From Megalonaias nervosa (Eukaryota; Mollusca; Bivalvia; Unionida; Unionidae), in assembly GCA_016617855.1 (NCBI GenBank), contig JAECUM010004967.1, positions 92,407 to 156,406 on the forward strand: DNA of 64,000 bases. The letters run 5' to 3'. Position numbers and translations under genes: made by a program. This document shows, piece by piece, positions 1 to 12,213 of this stretch. The notes under the pieces are model-generated. The model saw only the letters and a program-made list of their open reading frames with translations. It was not told the origin of the DNA and did no database searches. Each line of letters opens with the position of its first letter. The stretch's first letter is position 1.

Positions 1-307
1 TTTGGGGATAATACATATCTCAGCTTGAAAATGAAAATCAAGATTTTAATATCAAATATAATACAGCATGTATATATCTACAATAAATGTAAAACAATGT
101 ATCAGTTTCATTGCAACTTTATTTAGTTGCATATTGTGTGAACTCAACTATGAACTGCACTGACCCAGACTTCTTGTTGGCTAATGTGCTGGTAGATCAG
201 TGTCTGTGCTATTCATTTGAAATGATGAACAGAACAGTGCAGATTCTAATCTGCTGGAGCATTATCTGTGTTGTTACTTGTTATGCACAGTAAATATGTT
301 ATGTTAC

Positions 308-379
308 CATCTGATGACTCATAGTCCGAAGCAAGCTCATTCTCGGATTCTGATTGGCGAGAGTCCGCATCATCCTCAG
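308..379 (-). CDS. candidate small coding exon, acidic/serine-rich (host gene, minus strand)
   Basis: Read on the minus strand, this 72-base segment is preceded by a T-rich tract ending in AG and followed by GTAACA. In the frame that completes a phase-1 codon it is fully open and encodes 23 codons of acidic, serine-rich sequence (for example ADDADS-like and NELASDYESS). Both splice junctions are phase 1, the same phase as the minus-strand exons at 9,871-10,104, 17,028-17,099 and 24,339-25,911, so it could be a downstream exon of the same gene. The exon is short and rests on splice consensus plus composition only. It could be a chance open segment. Confidence 0.33.
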
Positions 380-1513
380 CTATTTATAAAAAATTGAAAG
401 AGGAATATAAAAGATTACATCATTTCTCCATTGGCTTTACCTACAGTTATAGTTATCATATAATGATTTAAAACATTTAAATTGTTATTGATTAATAAAT
501 AAAAGAGTCTATGCGGATCACTTATGACAAGATTCATCATTGTCAGATATAATTTTTAAGAGTCCCAAGAGGGTGTGATATACTCACATATAAAACTGAG
601 ACATGTCTAACTGTCAATGCAAATTTACATGTGTAGAGATCATGGGAAGGAAAGAAAAGATAGTAGCACTAAGTTCTGACATGGTCTAATGCTGGTGAGA
701 GTTATCTTTTATTCAATAACTGCCAACCAAATTATGTACCAAACCGCATTATACAGAGTACCATGATGTATTGAGAATAGCATAATATATGGAACTGGAA
801 TATAGCAGGTATTATCAAAATTTTTTAAACAATGTCGTTTTAAAAATGAAATGAAGATATAAAACTATGTTTCACCTTGTTATCTTTCAACCCTTATTAT
901 TATACATTAGTGAGATTTGGGTCATGGGGTATATAGTAGTACTGCATTATATTCTGAATTACATTTTAATGATTCGTGTTATAATAGGGAAGAGCTGAAT
1001 GTATGTATGTATGTATGTATGTATGTATGTATGTGGTTGGTGCATATTTTGTTCCAGTGAAACAGTTGATTTAATGTGTTGATGTTAAAGCATCACTTAC
1101 AGACTGGGAAATACATACTAGAACTTAACTTACATAAACTAACTTTACACAAAGTCTCATCAATTCTGTCTGAACTGCTAGACAGTTTTCTCAGTTTCCA
1201 AACAAGTTTCTCATTTCTAATTCTTTTTTAATAAAAGGCAAAAACAATAAAAATATTGATGTAAAGCTTGTTTTTTTTTCTATCCCTCTGTTCATAGAAT
1301 GATGAACAATATTTACATGAATACAGTGTCACAATCATACTGTCTTTCCAAAATGCATGTAGCATTTTACTTTAAGTACCTATGTGAACATTTGGCACCC
1401 ATTATGGGACTGAACAGTTTTTGCAGAGTTCTTCCTCCCCTTATCTGTGACATTACCTCCTCTACAAAAATCTCCAAATCTGTAAATAGGTGAACCTCAA
1501 AATACAAGTGCAT
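380..1513. other. AT-rich stretch without a recognisable gene
   Basis: I see no supported coding exon on either strand. The only structured feature is the GTAT microsatellite listed separately. Part of 100-290 resembles, on the opposite strand, the interior of the MITE at 18,508-18,740, so an old relative of that element may lie at the start of the window. Confidence 0.5.
1001..1034. repeat. (GTAT)n microsatellite
   Basis: About eight and a half uninterrupted copies of GTAT. Confidence 0.95.
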
Positions 1514-1755
1514 CCAAAATATCAATTGTAATTCATTCTGTAAAATGACACCAAATGAAATCCACAATATTGATCATAATTCATTCTGTGAAATAAGGCC
1601 AAATGAACTCCAAAATATCTATCATAATTCATTCTGTGCAAATCACCAAACGAAATCCACAATATCTGTCATAAGCCATCCTTTAAAATAACACCAAATG
1701 AAATCTACACTACTGATCATAATTCTTCCTGTAAAATAACACAAAGTTAATTCCA
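1514..1755. repeat. five-copy tandem repeat, about 48-bp unit
   Basis: Five diverged copies of a unit of about 48 bases with the shared core CATAATTCATTCTGT followed by AAAT-rich sequence and CCAAATGAAATCCA. Copies differ by several substitutions and small indels, so the array is old. The short open frames across it show no protein features. Confidence 0.8.
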
Positions 1756-2526
1756 CATATCACAAAATGATTTGAAATTTAAGATAAATATGTATTGGTA
1801 AGCAAATTGTACTAAACAATATTTATAAAGAAAATAAATATATAAGACACAGTCAGAGTGATAATGCATCTTCCTCTCCTTCCACAATGAAAATGAGACA
1901 CCTAGTTACCTGAGGAACAAGTGCATTATTCTGAAACTAATCATAGGAATTTGCTGAAACATGGTACAATCAATGTTTAGGGAGTTGAGGCAGCTTTTCA
2001 AAATAACATAAAATACACTTGAAATGAGAGTATTTGTAAACAATTTTAATAAATACTCTCAAGTGAAATCAATTTCTAGATTTTAGACCACTAAGGGTAC
2101 TGGTATAGGTTTTAGTAGTAACTACGCTGGAAGATCAGACACTACTTTCATGACTGTGGCTTTTGAATCTGAATTAAATGAAAAGTGATGTGCTCTACAA
2201 ATGGTTTTACAGTGAAAATATTTGATCTAACAGTAAATTATGTCGTTTAAAGGAATGACTCCCATTATGCTATCACTTCTGGCAACCTAGTGAACAGTGA
2301 AGTGCAGTACATCCAATTTTACATAATTTTCTTCAAATTAAATATAAAAAATAGGTCTGTTCCCCACATATGAAAATTATATTAGCCCCAGGCCTTATCA
2401 TTGAAGAAATATGGTACATTTGATGAATATTACTTTTTAAAATTAATAATAAATGTGTTTCTTTTCCTTTCAGCTTTTAGCTCATTATAAAATATTATAT
2501 TGGAGATTTTGCACACAACATATTCA

Positions 2527-2559
<33 letters not shown>

Positions 2560-4119
2560 TGTATTCAATATATGAATAAATTTTCCAATCATATTTCTAC
2601 GATGTTTGCAATGTGGCAGTTTATATCAATGTCTAGCACTGGGGCATCATGCCGCAGACATGTCAGGGGTCACGCTACCAATCGAAGTGGGTGGATAAGT
2701 TGCCTAAAAAATGTAAACTTCACCGCCTTCTGTTAGGAAAGCGAAAATAACTTCTCCCTATGATTTTTTAGAGGAACATTTAATGACTGTCCATTTTGAG
2801 ATGCTCCCTCGTCTTGGCCAGGTTAGTTCAGTGCTATATAGCTCAAGGCGAAATGTAGGCTTCAAGCCATCAAATCATTGGTGTTGATATCAATTACTCT
2901 GACAAACAAACTCTTGCGCATTCACATGCGTTTGATAGCTGATTGACAACTGGCAACTATTACCGCCCGATTTCCACAAGTTATCCTTTGATGATAAAGA
3001 CATAAAAACTTGTGTTTCCGAAACTTAAATTATGTAAATAGCAATTAGAGTTTTAAGAATGGAATCGGTAACATAAATATTTTAAATGCTGCGTGTACAT
3101 TATTTTCTTGATACAAATCGGTTTGAAGCCGTAAGTGAACCTGTAATAGGGAAATAGGCTAACATCGCTGTTCTGGGATGTACCGTTTTATTTGACTGTC
3201 TCATTTCGTAAACCATTGGGAAAATATGTTCAAGAAATATACAATGCATAGAAAGCAGAGTCTAAATATTACTTTATTAAAGATTTAGCTTTAAAATGCA
3301 TATACGGTACAATGCTATGATGTGGAATTTGGGAGACGCTACAAGGTCAACGTTGTACGAAAAAAAAGCAAAGCAAATACTATTAACCAATGGCTAATGT
3401 TACACCAAGTACGTAGACAAATAATAAAACCTTATATGTGCAATCCTATCAATTGACTGTCATAACAGAACTATAGAGTGCTTACATTAAGAAAACCCCT
3501 TTCTAAAAATAGATGCATTTGCATGTCGGCTATGTTGATTCAGTTGAGAAAAAAAAAGGGTTTAGTTCATTCATATACTGAATTTAATTCTTCAGTCCGC
3601 TATGAACAGTTACGGTAAAGTTTTATCGGCAAGAAAGAAATTAGGACGAACAGTATGATCTGAAAAATGTGTGCATTTGCTCTAATGTACATGATACAGA
3701 GGTTGTTTCAAACAAGCTTAGAAATATTTTCAAATGCCATTTTATAATGAACTTTCACAAAGCAAAAAGAAAAAAAATCTTGATTAAGGGTAGTTGATTA
3801 GCACTTGCACTAACTTGCAATTACAACACTGTAATCTAGCTACTCAGTTAAATTTCATTACAATGAATAGCTTCTGTTGTTCTCTTTTTAAGTCATACTG
3901 CCAAATTACACTGAATATGATTATGATAGTTTTTAAACATGCACCAAATGTGTTTATAATATAGATAGAACTCAGAAAATTTTCTACTTGAAAATAAAGT
4001 ATTGTTTACAACCAATATTAAATGCAAATATGCATATTGGGAAATAGATGACATAATTCAAATAAGAGAATGAAAACGACACACACACACACAGACACAC
4101 ATATATATATATATATATA
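1756..4119. other. non-coding stretch with a SINE fragment near 2,610-2,695
   Basis: No gene was found. An ATA/ATT trinucleotide run lies at 2,529-2,557. Bases 2,610-2,695 resemble the non-tRNA part of the SINE at 46,860-47,112 (shared words such as GTGGCAGTTTA and ATGTCTAG), so this is probably a truncated copy. A CA/TA simple repeat occupies 4,080-4,119, directly against the pogo-like element. Confidence 0.5.
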
Positions 4120-6095
4120 CTGTGACCCCGCTATAACACGGTAGTTGGGAGCCACGGAACTCGACCGTGTTAAAGACCGAACCGTGTTATAAGCAACCAG
4201 GTCAGTTAGCTGAAGAAAATGATGCATGTACCCCAAAAAATTTGCGGGCAGGGGGGGTAGGTAATAAATGAGGGCGCAAAAATACGTGCTTCATTGGCAC
4301 AGTTACCATCTTAAATCGATGCATATTAAATGAGAAATACACCTGTAGTGAACACAAAAGCCATACATATTTACTTTCTTCAGAGTATCAACACCGTGTA
4401 CTCACCCGCGAATCTCATTACATACATTGAATCCACAATACAAGTAATTCCATCGAAAATATGCACACACAGAGATTTAAAATATTCAATAATTTTATCA
4501 CAGGTCATCTAGGTCTGAATTCAGTGGGAAAAAATAGCACAGTAACGTAACGAATGATGAAGCACATTTACTTTTCAGTACGTCCCAAGTCGGTAAAAGT
4601 TAGTTTGGGTTTTAAGCTGACGTTGGTAGTGTTCTTAAGCATAAACTTTTTTCTTGCAAAAAGGAAACTTTCATGGCACGGTAAATGCGTTCCAGTCACG
4701 TTGGAAAATGAAACAATCCATCAGATTCCATTGCTTTTATTAAAGTTTGGTACTGACTTCCTTTAAAGAAAGGTTCTTTGTTTTTACTGAAGATTGTAGT
4801 CGACTTTCTTTGACAAAGGGTGCACGCGTTATTGAAGTCACCGCTAATGGACAGCTTTGGGGAACCAAACAAATGCCCGTTTCTTGTTGTGGCGGCAACA
4901 TCAGATAATTGTACTGCATGATTGAGACTGACTTTTTTTCATTTGCTTGGTACGTTTCCATAACAATCGGTACTTCAAAAGCAATCTGTTTGCTTTGAAA
5001 TTTCAGCAAACTATTTTATCTGCGTACATTTTTAAAAAAGGAATTGTAGTTATTGTAGTTACTGTTTCTCCCTACCTAGTGAATAGACCAAGTAAGATCT
5101 TGGGGGGGAGGGTCTTGTTTTTTTTGGGGGGGTGTTACATTTGTGGCAGCGGAGTTATGCTGCCTTCCACGAATGCATCAGAAATTTAAAAAAGGGTCAA
5201 CGGATGATAGAGACACAGGTGTTCTGGTTTGGTGACAGGGATTACTACAGAAAATGTGTTCTGAAGGATATAATTCTGAGTGAAAAGAAGAGGAATTTTA
5301 CTTAAAATCCACATACAAATGTCAGTCTATGTAAATAAATTAATTACTAGCGAGCGACTGAAACTCCGACAAAAGAAGGATTATGAGAAAATGCCTCGTC
5401 CGGTTGATCTCCGCTACCAGAAATGTCAACAAAAAAAAAGCGGATATCTCATAACATACAGTACTCATGCTAGATGTCAACATCAGCGGATTATGATATA
5501 ACAATGCACTGTTAAGATGGTTTGTCAATATGGACAAAGAATTTGTTTATGTAACAACAGATAAATTTTAGTGCATTTTATATCAGGTCTGTGGCTTCCC
5601 TTCATGGGGCCTCTGAATTTCTCTACTCCAGACCAATGGTTGTATATACAAGTTTAAACAGCCAACAATGTCGCCAATTAACTAAAATCGCCAGATGGTA
5701 TATTTTCCACCAATAAGGAAACAAAATCGCAATTTGTGACATTGGCAAAGCCCTGCACGGATCCTGAATAAACTTTTCACACGTTATTTTTCATATGTTT
5801 AAGAAGAAAAAAACTATTACTTCGTGTACGAGAAAAATAAATATAAAATTTCAGGAGCCACGCCACGATCGTCTTGTACTATTCATACGCGATCTCTTCC
5901 CCAAAATGATAATAAACTGTTTAGGTTTTTTTTTGTTCTTATAAGAAGATTTTTTTTTTTGTGTACAAGAAAAATACATGTATACGAAATTTAGGGAGCC
6001 ACACCACGACCGTGTTATATCCGAATTCGTGTTATAACAGAGTGTGTGTTATATCCGAATTCGTGTTATAACAGAGTGTGCTATAGCGGGTCACA
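4120..6095. mobile_element. pogo/Tigger-like DNA transposon, non-autonomous or decayed
   Basis: The two ends are inverted copies of TGTGACCC(C)GCTATA(A)CAC, and both abut TA-repeat DNA, as expected for insertion at TA. The terminal sequence resembles the ACCC-GCTATAACACGG style of pogo/Tigger termini. The subterminal motif (CG)TGTTATAA is repeated several times at both ends; at 6,021-6,080 a 39-40-base unit is directly duplicated. The roughly 1.97-kb interior has only short, unrecognisable open frames and no DDE transposase, so the copy is non-autonomous or heavily decayed. The superfamily call is recall-based; the structure is seen directly. Confidence 0.7.
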
Positions 6096-6115
6096 TATAT
6101 ATATATATATATATA

Positions 6116-6160
<45 letters not shown>
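6096..6160. repeat. (TA)n microsatellite
   Basis: Nearly pure TA dinucleotides with one GTA interruption, directly flanking the right end of the pogo-like element. Open frames reading as Ile-Tyr repeats here are not genes. Confidence 0.95.
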
Positions 6161-6161
<1 letters not shown>

Positions 6162-6261
6162 CGTGTCTCACTTTGCTCCCACTTCTCTCTGTTCAGCTCT
6201 CACTCCTTCCTGTTCTGTCCCAAAGGAGAAGTCACTTCTAAAATTCAAGTCTAGCTTGACC

Positions 6262-6470
6262 CCTGCATGTAGCATCATGTCCCAATGGTCACATTATCCT
6301 GACACCAGGCCAGCCAGTCCAAACACAAACCTCTTAATGCTGAGCGCCAAGCGAGGCAGCTGTTAGTACCATTTTGATAAGTTTTTGGTATGACTTGGTG
6401 GGGGTTTGAACCCGTGACCTCCCTCATAAGAGGCAGATGCTCTAACCACTTAGGCCACCGGAGCAGTCAG
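6262..6470 (-). mobile_element. tRNA-headed SINE (family A)
   Basis: Read on the minus strand, the element starts with a tRNA-like head: an A-box-like stretch containing GGCCTAAGTGGTTAGAGC and a B box GGGTTCAAACCC. A body shared with 46,860-47,112 follows (words GTCACATTATCCTGAC, CCAGGCC and AATGCTGAGC). Two related copies elsewhere in the window support a dispersed family. Transcription by RNA polymerase III from the internal boxes is expected for this class. The head is not a functional tRNA because the acceptor stem does not pair. Confidence 0.8.
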
Positions 6471-7382
6471 ATATATGAAGAGTAACATACTCTTGTTTCT
6501 AATGTACTCTATTATACTATTATAAGGCAACCACACCAAGCTATAATTTGGTATGTTTTTGGGTTCATCACGATGGATCACCGTAATCATAATTTTGCTG
6601 TTATCTTACAAATGTTCCTTCATTTGGAAGAGGGGTGAGTGTGGTCACCTTGTGTGACTTCAGATTTTGATGCCTAAAATGTCATAAACTGACATTCTGT
6701 GACACTTTATGATATATTTTGAATATTCTGACATTATTTTGTGATCTTCAATTTTATATCTCCCTGAGAACACCTGAGCACTTAACACTGACCTTTGACC
6801 TGCTGACTTGGTCAAAGAAAAATGGCATCAAGGACAAAAGTGTCCTCAACGATATGACACGATACCATTTGACTTACAACTGCATTGCATCCAATGATGT
6901 GATTAGCTGCTTACTAAAATTACCTTACTTTAAGTTTAGCATTACTTATGAAACTGACAAATTCCCAAACTCTACCAATCAGCAGTCAGTAAATTGTTGC
7001 TTCTTGCTGTTTGTTCGAAATTAATTTGGTTGCTAGTTATTTTTTTCTCACCCATGCGACAGAGGAATCTAGCTGTTTTGCTAACCTTACTTTTCTTATC
7101 TCAGTCTGGTTGTCTCAGACAGGTCATCTCAGTCTAGGTGTCCACGCGCTTGGAACTACTTTTAAAAAAATAAACCTTTGTTGTCTTCTGCTATGCCTGA
7201 CGTAGTTGTTCTAAAATCAAACAACAACAACAAACAAATATTTAACAAAACAACATAGTAACTTAAGGACTCTCCAATTTTGAGAAAACACCATACAAAA
7301 CATTTCGAGAGAGACAGACACATACACGCACACGATATTGAGCTTTTTGGTATTATGATAGTTCATTCCACATAGCATAGTC
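6471..7382. other. no gene seen
   Basis: AT-rich DNA with no supported exon or repeat. An open frame at 6,719-7,024 has no recognisable protein character. Confidence 0.4.
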
Positions 7383-7556
7383 AGTTTTATCCTAGCTGCA
7401 AGCTTGACTCAGTACATTTTCAGGTCAGAATCATTAAATGTAGCTAAAGCTACCTAACTAGTTTTAAATACTTCATGTGAAACAAATTATATATTTTTAG
7501 CTACATTTAATGACGCTGACCTGAAAATTGACTGTGCTACAGATAGGATAAAATTC
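7383..7556. mobile_element. foldback MITE / long hairpin
   Basis: Two arms of about 70-75 bases are inverted copies of each other. Both contain TTTTATCCTA(G/T)CTG, then ATTTTCAGGTCAG and TCATTAAATGTAGCTAAA, around a short AT-rich loop. Arm divergence is modest. This is the structure of a foldback MITE. No target duplication was recognised. Confidence 0.75.
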
Positions 7557-7559
7557 TCA

Positions 7560-7763
7560 ATGCTGTGTGAAATGAACTATGACAGAATCAGTGAACTTGA
7601 AAGTTTAGCACATGGTTATCCACCGGGGTCCGTATTTGGAGGGTCTTTTATACATGGAGGTACTTTTACAATTAATATTAATTACAACACAAGTATGTCA
7701 CAAACAGTTTCACCTCCTCTAAAGAAAAGGAGAGTTATGCATGATAGTGACATGGATCTCTGA
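7560..7763 (+). CDS. candidate terminal coding exon with a nuclear-localisation-like tail
   Basis: This open frame of 67 codons ends at a stop at 7,761-7,763. Its C-terminal third carries PPLKKRRV followed by an acidic/Met tail (HDSDMDL), which looks like a genuine nuclear-localisation signal and C-terminus. Upstream is a GGSFIHGGTFTININ stretch suggestive of a beta-strand repeat. It begins just after the foldback element, so an ATG start within it or an upstream splice could both apply. I do not recognise the gene. It may be the last exon of a host or transposon-derived gene. Confidence 0.35.
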   Translation: MLCEMNYDRISELESLAHGYPPGSVFGGSFIHGGTFTININYNTSMSQTVSPPLKKRRVMHDSDMDL

Positions 7764-8160
7764 TTACCCGTGAATAACCCAAGCACGGACACTCATGCTA
7801 CATGTATTTACACTACAACAGAGCTGTGGGCCAAGTACAGTTTCATTATGTACAATATAATTTTCTAAATTGGAACTAATGAAAATGAAACATTTTCTTG
7901 TAATAAATATTAACTATTTGTTGTTAATTTCATATAACATCCATATATTAAATGTGATAATACCTAAAAACTATGCAACGTTTAATGTTGTTATTTTGTT
8001 TTGACTCATGCATAAAAACTGTGTACTTCAGATGACACGTCACGCCACAGTCCTCATTAACATATTTGTATTAATGCACTGCATGTAAACATTGACGCGT
8101 GAACTATATTGCACAAGGGAGGAGTTCTTTCTTACTTTAAAGGATAATTTTGGGTGAGAA
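7764..8160. other. no gene seen
   Basis: AT-rich DNA following the candidate exon. It could be its 3' untranslated region, with AATAAATATT near 7,901 as a possible polyadenylation context, but nothing decides this. Confidence 0.3.
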
Positions 8161-8169
8161 AAATAATTA

Positions 8170-8304
8170 CGTTTGGGTTTGGACTAAGACAAGGAAATCC
8201 CAGTTGCGGGGTTACATTATACGTCTCCCCACGAGGCAAGCCTCGTGGGGAGACAAATAATGTAACCCCTTGACTGGGATTTCCTTGTCTCGGTCCAAAC
8301 CCCA
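8170..8304. mobile_element. near-perfect foldback element (about 65-bp arms)
   Basis: A palindrome centred at about 8,239 (CCACGAGGCAAGCCTCGTGG). The arms extend outward through GTCTCCCC, ATAATGTAACCCC, CTGGGATTTCC and CAAACC with few mismatches. The loop is essentially two bases. It is GC-richer than its surroundings, which marks it as a recent foldback MITE insertion. Confidence 0.85.
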
Positions 8305-8496
8305 ACATAGATTCTATATATCCCAGATTACTGGATTTCATGTAATGACACCTGCTGTTATTATACCTGTCTTACTAGACTGTTTTTCATGTTTCATGCC
8401 CCTTAATCCTCCTCAAACCTCATTTGTTAGTTTCCACTTACTAACATGTACAAATTAAGTTTGTAATAATTTTATTAATTTTTTGGAGATAGCAAA

Positions 8497-8558
8497 ATGG
8501 TTGAAGGAGAGGTACCACTAAATCAGTTTTACAGAAAATGCCATCCTAATGAGAAATT
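8497..8558 (+). CDS. candidate first coding exon
   Basis: An ATG in a good initiation context (GCAAAATGG) opens 20 codons (MVEGEVPLNQFYRKCHPNEK) that run into a consensus splice donor, TT|GTGAGT. No downstream partner exon was identified, so the call rests on start context and donor only. Confidence 0.22.
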
Positions 8559-9870
8559 GTGAGTATCTTGGCTCTGGCTGAATTGTTATAACTGCAAATG
8601 CAAAAGACAATTTTTCTTCACCAGTGTGATAAAATTGTTCATCTTCAATGTTGAATCCTCTTATAATTTATTGTGAAATATTTGCTATTTTTGCCGTTTG
8701 AAATCGGGTGCCATTTTTACTACCGTGTGTATTGGCTGTTTGACTTTCCACTAGGAGGCGATCAGGTTAATATCTTTCCAAATTCTTTCATATTTAGTAA
8801 TATTCGTGAAAACTTTGTCGCGAATTTCCCGAGTGTGTCCCAAAACCTATCAATACGGGTGAGATCTGCTGTTCTGGCAGTTGTGGTTCTGCTGGGTTCC
8901 AGTGGAGGTCTAAAGACCAAACAAACCAACAAAAGTCTCTAGGCCTATTTTCATCTCAAATGATAATCTCTTCAAGCATTAATAAGAAGGTAGACTAGTT
9001 ACTACGAACATATTAAATTTATTACTAATAATGAATATAATACTTCTCTCGAGTTGTTTCAACGTTTATTTCAGATAAAAGTTTCCACACAATGACACGC
9101 ATTGTCACATCAAACCCTCACAACACACTTGACACCTGGTTCCAGAGTGTGTCGCTACAAAACAACCAACCTGTCTCAGCCAACGCACGCAACATACTAT
9201 TGACATCTGGTTCCAGACTGTACCTCTAACATATTTATGACTGAACTCCAAAATACAAACCCAGGTCTGGTTCAGAACCTTGACTGACGCACAAAATCAT
9301 TGCCACTTCGGTACATCAAATAAGCAAATTCTGACAACTATTAACTTATTTTTCTGTGCAAAATTAGTTTGGGAATTGGAATTATTTGAATTATTATGAT
9401 GAATCAAAGATTTACGCTGATTTGCACATGAAATTTACCACCTATACCATTGTTGTCATTTCAACATGCTTTATCAAACATCTGTTATACTTATATTTCA
9501 CCATTTTGAGTACTAAATTTTGTGAGAAAACACATATAAGCCTGGAAGTCATATAATAAACTGTGTTGACTATTTATATTTGTTTTGTTTTGTCCTTTAT
9601 GATCCAAATAAGAACTTTTGTGGTGAATGCACCATTTCTTGACACTACAATACATTGGAGAGATCTTGTAAATGAAAAAGGTGTGAGCTGTCCAGCCATT
9701 CCATTTTATTTGGCCTTGACCCCTGACACGTTACAATATTTTCCCGGATGGAAAATTTAAACTTATATGAGATGAATAAATCTATAGGTCATTTCTTACA
9801 GGACACATTAGGCAAACTTTTTTTCTGCAAATCTATAGTGAAATCCTTCTCCAGACACAACCTATCTTAC
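8559..9870. other. no gene seen
   Basis: No exon or repeat that I can support. The region 9,100-9,300 contains loosely similar sentences (CCTGGTTCCAGA / CATCTGGTTCCAGA with CACGCA / GCACGC) suggesting an imperfect direct duplication of about 80 bases. Confidence 0.4.
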
Positions 9871-10104
9871 CATCAAGGGTGTTTATATTCTGCATTAGCT
9901 CCCTTGTGACATTGACGTCCGTCAGACTGTTGCTACGGTTATAAGAAGGTGGCTGAGTGTCCGTGTAAGGTCTTCCATCAGAATCAGTTCTGTCAACTTT
10001 CTCTCTTCTGTAGATCCCACCTGAATCATCTGCTGCATCATGTCTGGGGTTGCTAGACGATGGAAAAGCATGGTCACCAATGGAAGTGTCTGGTACACCA
10101 GAAT
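9871..10104 (-). CDS. candidate internal coding exon of a host gene (minus strand)
   Basis: On the minus strand a TCTTTACAG acceptor opens 77 codons with no stop, ending at GATG|GTAAGA, a strong donor. The other two frames are stopped, and both splice phases are 1. The protein is hydrophilic and serine/aspartate-rich, with tracts such as SSSNPRHDAADDSGGIY and TDTQPPSYNRSNS, ending in LTDVNVTRELMQNINTLD. It looks like an intracellular linker rather than a folded catalytic domain. Phase agreement allows it to belong to the same gene as the HEPN exon at 24,339-25,911. No family is recognised. Confidence 0.55.
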
Positions 10105-11365
10105 CTGTAAAGATTACCCTTATGAAAGTTTAATCTGCATTAAATCTGTTTTGGCATGGAAGTGGTTGGGTATTTCTGGTCTTATGTTGATCTGTCTTGA
10201 ATCTGTTTGAAATCTGGGTGAAACTGAAAGTCTTTAATCTTGGAAAAGTCTGGGTATTATCTGGAAATGGAGTACAGAATCGGAAAAATCTGGACTGCAC
10301 ATGAAAATCAAGTCTCTGCCTGGGTCTGGGTACAACAGTTTTCAGTTTGCAATGGATTTGTGTCATATCTATTTTAGCCAGGGTCTTTAATCTGGATATA
10401 GCCTGGAGATTTCTGTTACATGAAATAAAAAGCCAGAAAGACATGGATTGGACCTATAAATTAGGATTTAGTCTGGGAATTTGGGTCTGTTTCTATTTCT
10501 GTACACTGCAGAGCCCTTAAAAAGGCACAGTGAGCCTGGCAGAGAGGGATTTATGAGAAATGAAAATTCATGTTTGATGTCTTCCATTATTTCTGCACTC
10601 ACAATTTTCCCAGCAAGGCTATTCTAATCCCCCTTGATTCTCAAAATGAAAGTATTCCAAAACTGATCAGTTTTACATTGTTTTGTGTACCCTTGCTTAA
10701 CACACTGCTGATTGTTCAACGATATTTATAGTTTCAAAATCTCCAAATTTTTTTTGGGTTAATAATACATTTTTGTTGTAATTTTAATGGTACTAAGCCT
10801 CCTTCCACCATCTATAAGAATGCAAATCTGTAAGCAGGGCAGTGTTAGGTTCTCTAATATCCCTGTTACACAGTTCACATCTCCAGATGTATAATTACCA
10901 GTCAAACCTTGTTGTTTTATGCTGCACATTTCTAGTTGGTATATATCACAGACATTGTACGAGTCCCAAACAATTAACTCATTTTCTATTATTGACCGCA
11001 CACATGTCAAGTATGTCAATTTAAGGCAATTTGGAGGAAAATAGTTTAGGTTTCTTTTCAAGATTGCAAGGCAGGTATTTGCTTCTTGTCACATTTGAGC
11101 CTGGCTTCATGTCTTCAGGCTAATGTTCCCCCACTGTAAGGGTTCTGTTAGACTTCTTGAAGGATATAAGCTCCTAAGATATCTTAATAGGATAATTTGC
11201 TACAATTGCTCATTAAATATCACTTTTTAGCATTGATCTGCAATATGTATTCCCACATTATGACACATTCCTTGAGATGTTATGGTCACTGATTTTGATT
11301 CAAAGGCCACCACATTATGGCAAGCAATTAAGGTAAGTTTGTGCGATTAAGTGTTATACTACATA
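10105..11365. other. probable intron, no gene seen
   Basis: No supported exon. Bases 10,140-10,500 are enriched in TCTGG/GTCTGG words (diffuse, period about 20-25), probably a very old tandem array. Near 11,300-11,332 a plus-strand open stretch runs into AAG|GTAAGT. It is short, has no acceptor I can defend, and is not called. Confidence 0.4.
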
Positions 11366-11664
11366 TATAATAGGCAGTCAGCTGCAAAGAGACAGACTTG
11401 AGATTTAATAAAGTGGGGGAGATCATGTATGTACCACAAAAATAATAAAGGGCCAATCATAGTGCCCTGTGGCACATTCAGAATCAAAAGTCACTAATTT
11501 GGAATGATCACCATTAAGTAAAACTTTTGCATATGTTGTTTGGTGATAAACATACACAGCCAATGAAGAATTTCTTTATAGTACTGTAGTTTACTCAACA
11601 ATCTGTGATGAGCAACTGAACTGTATCAAACACTTTCTTAAAGTCAAGGATTATAACATCTGTT
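11366..11664 (-). pseudogene. decayed non-LTR retrotransposon reverse transcriptase fragment
   Basis: Minus-strand translation, shifting frames, gives the hallmarks of a Jockey/CR1-type LINE reverse transcriptase. These are TDVIILDFKKVFDTV (motif A, with the LDF-KAFDTV signature), then a stretch matching the VPQGT-GPLLF region (here degraded to CATGHYDWPFI-like codons in another frame), and finally a remnant of the LFADDC motif. Stops and frameshifts interrupt it, so it is inactive. Only about 100 codons of the domain remain. The LINE clade is not certain. Confidence 0.7.
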
Positions 11665-12213
11665 GCATATTATTATCAAAATTTCCCAAGAGATGATGTT
11701 GAAATTTACAGCTTTATTGACGACAGGTATACAAAGTGTTAAATATGCATCAGGTATTCAGTTTATATTCGACAGAAATATATTTTTCGATTCTTTTTCA
11801 ACTGACATCGTATTACACCTTCAAGAGATTTAAACTTTTGCCAGATCAATCTATGATGACAAGAAAGAAATATAATTTTTGAACAATACAGTTAGACGTT
11901 TCAACTGAAATTCAGTGCTTGTAACTTCCTTATTAAAATGAATAACAAAAAGGCAAAGTATCAATATTGTTGAGACATTTTTGTGCCTATGAGAAGTAAG
12001 AAATTAATATAAAGTTTTAATGTTATAGTACATGCAATAATAGATACTTTTGGAACTTTATTCTTTCTTTTTACTTGTGTGTTGTATTATATGCAACACA
12101 TGCACCTTTCGCACTTTTCAAAATGTATTTTGGGGTTTTAAAGTCTCTGCAGCAGATGTCATTGTTTATTTTACATTGTAGAAATGATGCTACTGTGTCT
12201 GAATTCAGATGTC
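11665..12213. other. no gene seen
   Basis: AT-rich DNA between the LINE fragment and the zinc-finger exon. Nothing supportable. Confidence 0.4.

Noticed and set aside
6044..6366. Open frames with Ile-Tyr runs at 6,044-6,366, and similar ones at 18,056, 45,752 and 59,940
   Set aside because: Produced by TA-dinucleotide microsatellites.
6395..6470. True tRNA genes at SINE heads (6,395-6,470; 46,300-46,370; 47,042-47,112; 47,270-47,336)
   Set aside because: A and B boxes are recognisable but acceptor stems do not pair and the sequences continue into repeat bodies.
11290..11332. Plus-strand exon ending at AAG|GTAAGT
   Set aside because: Only about 14 codons are plausible and no acceptor could be defended. 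The adjacent DNA is a LINE remnant.
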